Under the pieces are notes generated by a model. The model saw only the letters and a list, made by a program, of their open reading frames with translations. It had not been told where the DNA came from and made no database searches. A DNA stretch of 25,202 nt, from NCBI GenBank assembly GCA_027673765.1, contig JAQDWB010000027.1, forward strand, positions 1 through 25,202, written 5' to 3'. This DNA is from Coriobacteriaceae bacterium AM113-163. Lineage in GTDB: Bacteria; Actinomycetota; Coriobacteriia; Coriobacteriales; Coriobacteriaceae. The position numbers were made by a program, and so were the translations under genes. Below are positions 16,503 to 22,496 of this stretch, in pieces (the stretch's first letter is position 1; each line of letters begins with the position of its first letter).

Positions 16503-16550
16503 TTCGGCACGACAAAACGTTGCGGGTATACTAGTAGCGTTATACCAACG
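16503..16550 (+). promoter_or_regulatory. lemA promoter with overlapping inverted repeat
   Basis: TATACT (16527-16532) is a good -10 box, and TTCGGC (16503-16508) a weak -35 with 18 bp spacing. Over the -10 box lies an inverted repeat, GGTATA (16525-16530) and TATACC (16541-16546) around 10 bp. It is extended outwards by CGTTG and CAACG with a 2-bp offset. An operator at this place could let the divergent TetR protein control lemA. Binding is inferred. Confidence 0.4.
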
Positions 16551-16593
16551 GCAGCTGGCGCATGCCGCCGCGGCCATTCGAAACGGAGACATC

Positions 16594-17145
16594 ATGATTA
16601 CCGTCATCATCGGCATCGTTGTTGTCATTGTGATTGTCTGCGCCATCGCCGGCATCTACAACAACATGGTCACCAAGCGTAATCGCATCGATAACGCCTG
16701 GCAGAACATCGATACGCAGCTGCAGCGCCGCAACGACCTGATCCCCAACCTTGTCGAGACCGTCAAGGGCTACGCCAAGCACGAGCAGGAGACGCTCTCC
16801 GCCGTGATCAGCGCGCGCAACACCGCCGTCAAGGCCACCACGCCCGAGGCCAAGATGGAAGCCGACAACGTGCTGACCGGTGCGCTGCGCCAGCTCTTCG
16901 CCGTAGCCGAGGCCTACCCCGACCTTAAGGCGAACACCAACTTTACGCAGCTGCAGGCATCGCTCGAGGATACTGAGAACAAGATTAGCTATGCACGCCA
17001 GAGCTACAACGATTGCGTGCTCAGCTACAATAACGCCATTCAGACGTTCCCGGCTGTCATCTTTGCCGGCATCTTCCAGTTTAAGGAGCGCCAGGGCTTC
17101 GAGGCCGCCGAAGCCGCCCGCCAGGCCCCGACCGTCAAGTTCTAA
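16594..17145 (+). CDS. lemA: LemA family membrane protein
   Basis: The 183-residue protein has one N-terminal membrane helix (residues 1-20, nearly all Ile/Val/Ala) and then the LemA signature: IYNNMVTKRNRIDNAWQNID followed by QLQRRNDLIPNLVETVKGYA and KHEQETL. The rest is a helical bundle, and NNAIQTFPAVIFAG is the typical last motif before the C-terminus. LemA proteins are found widely in bacteria and their biochemical role is unclear; membrane stress and peptide presentation have been proposed. The ATG at 16594 follows CGGAG. The gene is alone on its strand, diverges from the TetR gene and ends in a terminator at 17185-17215. Confidence 0.95.
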   Translation: MITVIIGIVVVIVIVCAIAGIYNNMVTKRNRIDNAWQNIDTQLQRRNDLIPNLVETVKGYAKHEQETLSAVISARNTAVKATTPEAKMEADNVLTGALRQLFAVAEAYPDLKANTNFTQLQASLEDTENKISYARQSYNDCVLSYNNAIQTFPAVIFAGIFQFKERQGFEAAEAARQAPTVKF

Positions 17146-17184
17146 ACAACAAGGCCGAGTCTTAAGCCAGTTCATCAACCCCTT

Positions 17185-17215
17185 GGGGCCTAAGGCACGA
17201 ACCTTGGGCCCTTTT
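17185..17215 (+). terminator. Terminator of lemA
   Basis: GGGGCCTAAGG (17185-17195) pairs with CCTTGGGCCC (17202-17211) apart from one mismatch, and TTTT follows. It lies 40 bp after the lemA stop. Confidence 0.7.
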
Positions 17216-17230
17216 CGTATCCACGCACAA

Positions 17231-17461
17231 CGCGCGGCCAAAAGGCCGCGCGCCATCTTTATTCAGATTAATTGTTGCCTGTTGCGACAACGTCGTTCCC
17301 GCAGGGCGGAGAGCAAGTTCCCTCCCGGCGCACTCCGCAGGACGCAAGAAGCCCTCGCCGCACGAAATGCGCAGCGAGGGCTTCTTGCATGTCCGAGGAC
17401 GCGCCGGGAGGGAACTTGCTCTCCGCCCGAACAGGAAAGGATAATTACGCGACGGTGTAAA
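17231..17461. repeat. Left copy of a palindromic repeat element
   Basis: The element begins with a terminator hairpin CGCGCGGCC-AAAA-GGCCGCGCG (17231-17252) followed by CCATCTTTATTCAGA. Next is a nested palindrome. The outer stem has 28 perfect pairs (17304-17331 with 17401-17428) and the inner stem 15 perfect pairs (17344-17358 with 17374-17388). The apical loop is CGCACGAAATGCGCA, and the side segments are ACTCCGCAGGACG and CATGTCCGAGGAC. It closes with GAACAG, 10 bp, and TTACGCGACGGTGTAAA (17445-17461). The same plan recurs at 20307-20541. It lies between lemA and the truncated hsdR and probably also ends convergent transcription. Confidence 0.85.
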
Positions 17462-18791
17462 TTGTCCATGATGAGATGCTTATGCTTGGCCCGGGTAAAC
17501 TCCTGCCCCAGACGCCCAAAGTCGATGCCGCTTATATCAAAGCGGGTACGCTCCTTTGCCTGATCGGACGCCTCGCTCACCTCGATATGAGCGCTCACGA
17601 TGTCGCGCACCTGATGCATGAGCTCGCTGGTATCGGCAGCAGTGCGACGCTGGTTCATTAGGTTGTACACTGCGCGCATCGCATCTCGCCGGCAGGCAAC
17701 GTCTTCGCCCACCTCTTTCCTGGTCACAAAGCGGTAGAGCTTAAAGAGCATGCGGCACATGATACAAAAGCGCTTCTTGGTCTCGTCGGTGGCGCTCATA
17801 GCATCGGCGGCGTCTTGTATTGCCTCGAGCTTTCCAAAGCCGTCTGCGGCGAGAAGTGTTTCCAACTCAAAGCCCTGATCGCTCATAAAAGAAGTGATCT
17901 GCCCCGTCAGCTCCCCAATACGCCTGACAAGCTCCTCCTTATCCACCACTACATCGGCCGGATCGCGGTCGTCACCTAAATCGCGCGTGTAGTCGGCCAG
18001 TGCCTGCCGCAGCGCCTTCACCACGCCCACGTAGTCCACGATAAGGACGTTGCTCTTGCCCTCGGCCACGCGATTGGCGCGCGCGATGGCCTGCATAAGG
18101 CCGTGCGCCTTCATGGGCTTGTCGAAGTACATCACCGATAGGGGCTTCACGTCAAAGCCGGTGAGCCACATGGCACACACGAACACGATACGAAGGGGAT
18201 TGTGAAGTGAAATATTTGCGGGATGGCATCCTGGTAGTCGGCATAATTGTCGCGGTAGGCGCGCTCCACGTCCTTGTCCTGGCGCTTGAACTCCATGAAC
18301 ACGAGGGGCACACCGTTAACGAAGCCCACCAAATCGCAGCGCCGGCGGTGCAGGGGGCCGTACACCCACAGCTCCTCTGCGGCCACAAAGCGGTTCATCT
18401 TGGGGCGCTCGAAGTCGAACGCCTGTGCAAGCTCGGTGCGGGGTGTGCCGTCCGCGTTTAGCTTGCGCACGGGAACGCCGTCGCGCAGCATGTGGTACTT
18501 GGCCTCGTTGATCTGAAGCAGGGAATCCCCCACAAACGCATGCTCGAGCGTCTTGATCGCCTCGGCTACGTCAGCTTCATCCATCCATTCGTTAAGTTCG
18601 GTAAGCGCGCTTTCCAAGTCGCGCCTAAGCAGCGCGTCATGGTAGCTCTCGCGCCCAAGCGTACCATACGGCCCAAGCTCTTCCTCATCGAAGCAGTACT
18701 GGACTTCCCACCCAAGGGTCGAGAGCAGCTCGTCTGCTGGTTTCTGTACGGCCTCTTCTTCGGAGTAACGGTCCTTGGACGTGACAAGCTC
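17445..18791 (-). pseudogene. Remnant of type I restriction endonuclease subunit R (hsdR)
   Basis: Read on the minus strand, this starts directly after the TAG of the DUF1016 gene, in the same frame and without a start codon: ELVTSKDRYSEEEAVQKPAD. The HSDR_N nuclease domain follows, with [21 protein letters not shown] keeping the PD-ExK residues Asp, Glu and Lys. Near 18200 the frame shifts and jumps straight to [19 protein letters not shown] (helicase motif V) and QAIARANRV (motif VI). The Walker A and DEAD-box motifs, and hence most of the motor, are deleted. The C-terminal part runs to DNLHRRV and is cut at 17445-17461, where the palindromic element begins. A functional R subunit is about 1000 residues. 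No hsdM or hsdS is present. Confidence 0.85.
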
Positions 18792-19787
18792 CTAGATTCT
18801 TGCCTGCAGATCTTCTGGCGTCGGTAGGTATTCGAGGTATTGCTCCGGCAGTACATCCCCAAGCCGATACTCGCTCACGCCTATGGGCGCCGCAATATCC
18901 CTAAGCGAGTATTCGGCCACCACGTTATCTTTTTCCTTACAAAGCAAAAGGCCAATCGTGGGGTTGTCCCCTTCGTTAGCAAGCTCACCATCCACGGCAG
19001 CAACATAGAAGCTCAATTGTCCGGTAAACTCCGGTTTGAACTTCTCGTTCTTTAACTCAATGACTACATAGCTTCGCAGTTTGACGTTGTAGAACAATAA
19101 GTCTATGTAGAAGTCCTCTTGACCGACCGTTAGGTGATATTGCCTCCCCATAAACGCAAAGCCTGTTCCCAACTCCAACAAGAGCTTGGTCACATTGGAA
19201 ACCATCTGCTCTTCGATGTCGTGTTCCTTTAGCCCTTGTTTAGCAGTGATGAAGTCAAAAACGTACGGATCTTTGAGCACTTGTTGAGCGAGCTCACTTT
19301 CAGGCGCGGGCAGAGTGCGCGTAAAATTGGTGGCCTTGCCCGCGAGCACCTGACGCTCATAGAGCTTTAGATCGATCTGATGGTCGAGAACGACTTGCGA
19401 CCATCCATTTTCGACAATGGCATTCCTATACCATTCGCGACGGGCGCCCGGTTCAGTCTTGTCCAGGAGCTTCACGATGTGTCCCCAGGGAATTGTGCAA
19501 TAGCCATTGCACAATTCTGAGTCAACCTCGCGCGCAAACTTTGCCATGTACTTGAGACTGCGGACAGAAAAGCCCTTGATTCCGGGGAAAGCGGAGCGGA
19601 TATCTTGCGAAAGAGTGTCGATGAATTTGTTGCCCCATTCGGAACGCGCGACAACCTCATTGCCGATAAGCCAGTACATACGCACCATTTCGGAGGATGC
19701 TTTTTGCACAGCGTTGGCGCGTGCCTGATTGACGATAAGGACGATGTGATTAAAAGCGTCCTTGTACTCTTCGTTGTTCATCAGCAT
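18792..19787 (-). CDS. DUF1016/YhcG-family PDDEXK nuclease
   Basis: The 331-residue protein has the DUF1016 N-terminal helical domain (about 1-160: IGNEVVARSEWGNKFIDTLS, SVRSLKYMAKFA, WGHIVKLLDK). It then has a PDDEXK nuclease fold with FYIDLLFYNVKLRSYVVIEL followed by KNEKFKPEFTGQ (about 228-260), which supplies the Asp and the ExK residues. The C-terminal motif LPEQYLEYLPTPEDL is typical of the family's end. Such proteins occur next to type I restriction genes and are thought to act in defence or DNA processing; the precise role is not established. The ATG at 19787 follows GAGG by 7 nt and lies 2 bp after the RHH gene's stop. The reading frame appears intact, although the downstream hsdR is broken. 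Confidence 0.88.
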   Translation of the reverse strand: MLMNNEEYKDAFNHIVLIVNQARANAVQKASSEMVRMYWLIGNEVVARSEWGNKFIDTLSQDIRSAFPGIKGFSVRSLKYMAKFAREVDSELCNGYCTIPWGHIVKLLDKTEPGARREWYRNAIVENGWSQVVLDHQIDLKLYERQVLAGKATNFTRTLPAPESELAQQVLKDPYVFDFITAKQGLKEHDIEEQMVSNVTKLLLELGTGFAFMGRQYHLTVGQEDFYIDLLFYNVKLRSYVVIELKNEKFKPEFTGQLSFYVAAVDGELANEGDNPTIGLLLCKEKDNVVAEYSLRDIAAPIGVSEYRLGDVLPEQYLEYLPTPEDLQARI

Positions 19788-19789
19788 GG

Positions 19790-19975
19790 CTAGACCTCGA
19801 TCTCGCCGGACATGAGTTTGGTGAAGCTCACGCCCGTAAGCTCGGCGGCCTGTTTGGTCACGTCGCGCATGTTCTTGGGTATGCGAACCGTAACCGCCAC
19901 GTTTTCGCCCTCGACCAAATAAGCCTTAAGCTCGCTTTCCGTAACGTTCCCGTCGATGAGGTCTGCGTAGCGCAC
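19790..19975 (-). CDS. Small ribbon-helix-helix-like protein (possible antitoxin/regulator)
   Basis: This 61-residue protein starts with GTG at 19975, preceded at ideal distance by AAGGAGG. The C-terminal half, VAVTVRIPKNMRDVTKQAAE followed by LTGVSFTKLM, has the strand-helix-helix pattern of Arc/CopG-type DNA-binding proteins. An open frame extends upstream to 20200, but it crosses the probable promoter and has no Shine-Dalgarno site there. It is the first gene of the RHH-DUF1016-hsdR transcription unit and could regulate it. Inverted AATACAGT sites lie upstream. RHH assignment rests on pattern only. Confidence 0.65.
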   Translation of the reverse strand: MRYADLIDGNVTESELKAYLVEGENVAVTVRIPKNMRDVTKQAAELTGVSFTKLMSGEIEV

Positions 19976-19999
19976 GGTTCCTCCTTGCTTGCATGATGC

Positions 20000-20058
20000 A
20001 ATACAGTATGTGGGCTCAATTTTATCAGACGTAGTAATGCGCAAAATGGCACTGTATT
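20000..20058. promoter_or_regulatory. Inverted AATACAGT/ACTGTATT sites upstream of the RHH gene
   Basis: AATACAGT (20000-20007) and ACTGTATT (20051-20058) are perfect inverses 51 bp apart (about five helical turns). They bracket AT-rich DNA containing a -10-like TAAAAT on the minus strand. They may be half-sites for autoregulation by the RHH-like protein. Confidence 0.35.
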
Positions 20059-20134
20059 TACCGCACGAGCCATGGTCGCGGGGTTGCGCGCTTACGCAGC
20101 GGCGGTAAACCCAATGCCTTATAGTGAACTCATA

Positions 20135-20278
20135 ATGGACAGCGGCATCACCCTGAGCTCGAGCGGCATCGCCCCCGACCGCTTCATCGCCGTTTTCCAC
20201 ACGGGCCTGGGAGTCTCCCTACTCCTAGCCGGCCTCATCTTCGGCCGCAACTACGGCAAAGCCTTAGCAGCAGAGTAA
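20135..20278 (+). CDS. Hypothetical 47-residue membrane peptide or gene remnant
   Basis: The short frame encodes a hydrophilic N-terminus and one predicted membrane helix (IAVFHTGLGVSLLLAGLIFG), ending RNYGKALAAE. No good Shine-Dalgarno site precedes the ATG at 20135. The frame is open further upstream to 20072, which overlaps the promoter region of the RHH gene. It may be a genuine small membrane protein or the 3' end of a transporter gene lost when the neighbouring island arrived. It is followed within 30 bp by a terminator hairpin, which slightly favours a transcribed gene. I do not recognise it. Confidence 0.35.
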   Translation: MDSGITLSSSGIAPDRFIAVFHTGLGVSLLLAGLIFGRNYGKALAAE

Positions 20279-20306
20279 ACAGAGCGCACGGTCCACATAT
20301 ACAAAA

Positions 20307-20541
20307 CGCGCGGCCAAAAAGGCCGCGCACCATCTTTCATTCAGACCCATCATTACCCGTCGCGTAGGTGCCGGGCTCACGCAGGCCCGAGGGCGACCTT
20401 CCTTTCCGGCGCGTCCTCGGACATGAAAGAACCTCCGCTGCGCACTTCGTGCGGCGGAGGTTCTTTCGTCCTGCGGAGTGCGCCGGAAAGGAAGGTCGCC
20501 CTCGGGCCGAACAGCTATGGCAGCTTACGCGACGGTGTAAA
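20307..20541. repeat. Right copy of the palindromic repeat element
   Basis: The same plan as 17231-17461: a hairpin CGCGCGGCC-AAAAA-GGCCGCGC (20307-20328) followed by ACCATCTTTCATTCAGA, then a nested palindrome. The outer stem has 29 perfect pairs (20384-20412 with 20480-20508) and the inner stem 14 perfect pairs (20425-20438 with 20454-20467). Stem sequences differ from the left copy, but the side segments and apical loop are the same sequences in reverse complement, so the inner part is inverted relative to the flanks. It closes with GAACAG, 10 bp and TTACGCGACGGTGTAAA (20525-20541), which here encodes the end of ilvE. It should terminate ilvE transcription. Confidence 0.85.
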
Positions 20542-21577
20542 CCCAGTCGTGCTTATCCTCGACAGCACCAGACTGGATGCCCGTCAGGGTCTCGCGGAGC
20601 TTCTTCATCACGGGACCGATCTCGGTGTAGCCAGCCGGGAAGGTCACGGTCTCATCGGCACCATAGACCTTGTTGTCGATCTCGCCCACCGGGGAAATGA
20701 CGGCAGCGGTGCCGCACAGGCCGCACTCCACAAAGGTGCCGGCCTTGACCTCGGCCCACTCGACGGGGCGCTGGTCGACGGTCATGCCCAGGTCCTGAGC
20801 AACCTGAACGAGCGAACGACGGGTGATAGAGGGCAGGATGGAGTCGGTGTGCGACTGGGGAACGACGAGGGTGCCGTCCTCCTTCACAAACAGGACGTTG
20901 GCACCACCGGTCTCCTCGACATAGGTGCGGGACTCGGAGTCGAGATACAGATTCTCGGCATAGCCCCCGCGGTGAGCCTCCATCGTGGGCTTGAGGGACA
21001 TGGCATAGTTCAGGCCGGCCTTGATGTTGCCGGTGCCGTGCGGTGCGGCGCGGTCGTACTCGGAAACGCGCAGCTTGACGGGCTTGAGGCCACCCTTAAA
21101 GTACGGACCGACCGGGGTCACGAGAATGCGGAACGTGTACTCAGGAGCGGGAGCCACGCCGATCACGTCACCGGAGCCGATCATAAACGGACGCACGTAC
21201 AGGGTCGCGCCGGAACCGAAGGGCGGAACCCAGGCGGCGTTGGCACAAACGACCTGCTTGACGGCCTCAACGAACTTGTCCTTGGGGAACGGGGGCATCT
21301 CGAGGCGCTGCGCAGAGTTGTACATACGCTCGGCGTTCATGTCGGGACGGAAGCAAACGATGCTGCCGTCCTCGGCGGTGTAGGCCTTCAGGCCCTCAAA
21401 GACCTCCTGGCAGTAATGGAAGATGCCACCGCACTCGGAGACATGCAGGGTGTGGTCGGTAGTCAGGCCGCCCTCGTCCCACTCGCCATCCTTCCAATGA
21501 GCCTCGTAGCTGCAATCGGTCTTCATGTAGCCAAAGCCGAGGCTACCCCAATCGATATCCTTCTTCTCGACAGTCAT
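20525..21577 (-). CDS. ilvE: Branched-chain amino acid aminotransferase
   Basis: The 350-residue enzyme transfers the amino group between glutamate and the 2-oxoacids of leucine, isoleucine and valine, using pyridoxal phosphate. It is of the long type II (eukaryote-like) BCAT class: FGYMKTD near the start, HYCQEVFEGLKAY, FRPDMNAERM, YVRPFMIG, VGPYFKGG, and the cofactor motif GTGNIKAGLNYA with Lys186 as the likely PLP lysine. Then YVEETGGANVLFV and FVECGLCGTAAVISPVGEI follow. The ATG at 21577 has AAGGAG 8 nt upstream. The open frame to 21727 lacks a ribosome site. The last 17 coding bases are shared with the left palindromic element. It is a single gene with a leader of about 145 nt if the -10 at 21731 is right. 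Confidence 0.95.
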   Translation of the reverse strand: MTVEKKDIDWGSLGFGYMKTDCSYEAHWKDGEWDEGGLTTDHTLHVSECGGIFHYCQEVFEGLKAYTAEDGSIVCFRPDMNAERMYNSAQRLEMPPFPKDKFVEAVKQVVCANAAWVPPFGSGATLYVRPFMIGSGDVIGVAPAPEYTFRILVTPVGPYFKGGLKPVKLRVSEYDRAAPHGTGNIKAGLNYAMSLKPTMEAHRGGYAENLYLDSESRTYVEETGGANVLFVKEDGTLVVPQSHTDSILPSITRRSLVQVAQDLGMTVDQRPVEWAEVKAGTFVECGLCGTAAVISPVGEIDNKVYGADETVTFPAGYTEIGPVMKKLRETLTGIQSGAVEDKHDWVYTVA

Positions 21578-21730
21578 ATGTCGCTCCTTACATACACAGT
21601 TGCATACTCGCGAACCCGCACGCAAGGACCGGGGCCGACCGCGTCGCAACGTCGCACGCCCGGAGCGTAGAGCCGGACGGGACACGCGGACGGCATCAAA
21701 GCCGATGGCACGTCGATTCGCATGCACGAG

Positions 21731-21782
21731 ATTGTACTCCCCGCACGCGTCTGATAAAACGCTTTTCTTTAACTAAGTAAAG
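21731..21782 (-). promoter_or_regulatory. Candidate ilvE promoter region
   Basis: On the minus strand TACAAT (21736-21731) is a good -10 box. No clear -35 is seen at the right distance. Just upstream, the AT-rich imperfect palindrome CTTTAACTAAGTAAAG (21767-21782) could act as an UP element or operator. The resulting long leader (21578-21720) is GC-rich, and I could not match it to a known riboswitch or T-box. Confidence 0.35.
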
Positions 21783-21876
21783 TATTTTCATTTGCTTCGG
21801 AATTCACCGGGGTAAATTGGCATCCTCCAAGCTGCGGCCTCCACTCGCCCTATGCGCCCCGCGACCGCCCTATCGA

Positions 21877-21882
21877 TATACT
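21877..21882 (+). promoter_or_regulatory. -10 box of the HTH protein gene
   Basis: TATACT at 21877-21882 would start transcription near 21889. That leaves a leader of about 23 nt which contains the GGAG used by the TTG start at 21912. No good -35 is seen. Confidence 0.35.
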
Positions 21883-21911
21883 CTAAAGTCAAGCCGATGA
21901 TTGGAGCCCCC

Positions 21912-22364
21912 TTGGCAACTCAGAACAAACGCGAACACTTGACGGAAGACCTGCTCAAGCGGCTGTTGGCCAGTTCGAGCATCGACGCCTATCTTGACGA
22001 AGGCGGAACCGTCGACCAGACGCTTCCCTCGTACTTGCGCTGCCTCATCGACGAGCGCCGCATCAAGCGCTCGGACGTCGCACGCAACTCGGGCCTTAAC
22101 CCAACCGTTGTGTACGACATCTTTGCCGGCAAAAGCCGCCCCGGCCGCGACCACGCCATCATGTTGGCACTCGGCATCGGCTGCACGCTTCGAGAGACGC
22201 AGCGCCTTCTGAGACTCGACAGCGTCGCCGAGCTTTGGTGCAAGGATCGCCGCGACGCCATCGTCATCTGGTGTATCGAACGCGGCATGAGCCGAGCATG
22301 CATCGACGACGAGCTCTACCGCTTGGGCGAAAAAACGCTTTTGGGAACCAACCCACTTAAATAA
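21912..22364 (+). CDS. HTH (XRE-like) DNA-binding protein
   Basis: This 150-residue protein has a helix-turn-helix at about residues 50-102: RIKRSDVARNSGLNPTVVYD followed by IFAGKSRPGRDHAIMLALGI. This is the XRE/Cro-like arrangement, with the GKSRPGRD turn before the fourth helix. The N-terminal 45 residues (LTEDLLKRLLASSSIDAYLD) and the C-terminus (RRDAIVIWCIERGMSRACID) are helical and not recognised. The start TTG at 21912 is chosen because GGAG lies 5 nt before it. ATG at 21897 is an alternative without a ribosome site. It precedes the kinase gene on the same strand by 132 bp, with a palindrome between them, and could control that gene. That link is speculative. Confidence 0.75.
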   Translation: MATQNKREHLTEDLLKRLLASSSIDAYLDEGGTVDQTLPSYLRCLIDERRIKRSDVARNSGLNPTVVYDIFAGKSRPGRDHAIMLALGIGCTLRETQRLLRLDSVAELWCKDRRDAIVIWCIERGMSRACIDDELYRLGEKTLLGTNPLK

Positions 22365-22412
22365 ACGCCCACGTCCGCGCGAGCCCCGTAACGCTATCCT
22401 CTCCATACGCGA

Positions 22413-22456
22413 TTCAGTTGCCAACTGAACAAACAGAACAATCGTTGTCATATTAT
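22413..22456 (+). promoter_or_regulatory. Palindromic operator-like site and -10 box before the kinase gene
   Basis: TTCAGTTG-C-CAACTGAA (22413-22429) is a near-perfect odd palindrome. TATTAT at 22451-22456 is a possible -10 box, which would place the palindrome just upstream of or over the -35 region. This is a typical repressor or activator position. The ribosome site AGGGAGG and TTG start follow at 22486-22499. Confidence 0.45.
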
Positions 22457-22496
22457 TCTTGGGGCATTTGGCCAGCTACCATGAAGGGAGGACGGC

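Noticed and set aside
16395..16655. N-terminal extension of the TetR gene
   Set aside because: It overlaps the start of divergent lemA and adds Met/Thr-rich sequence before a normal TetR N-terminus.
21578..21730. Riboswitch, T-box or leader peptide before ilvE
   Set aside because: No T-box bound motif, no run of branched-chain codons in a short frame, and no known riboswitch core could be recognised.
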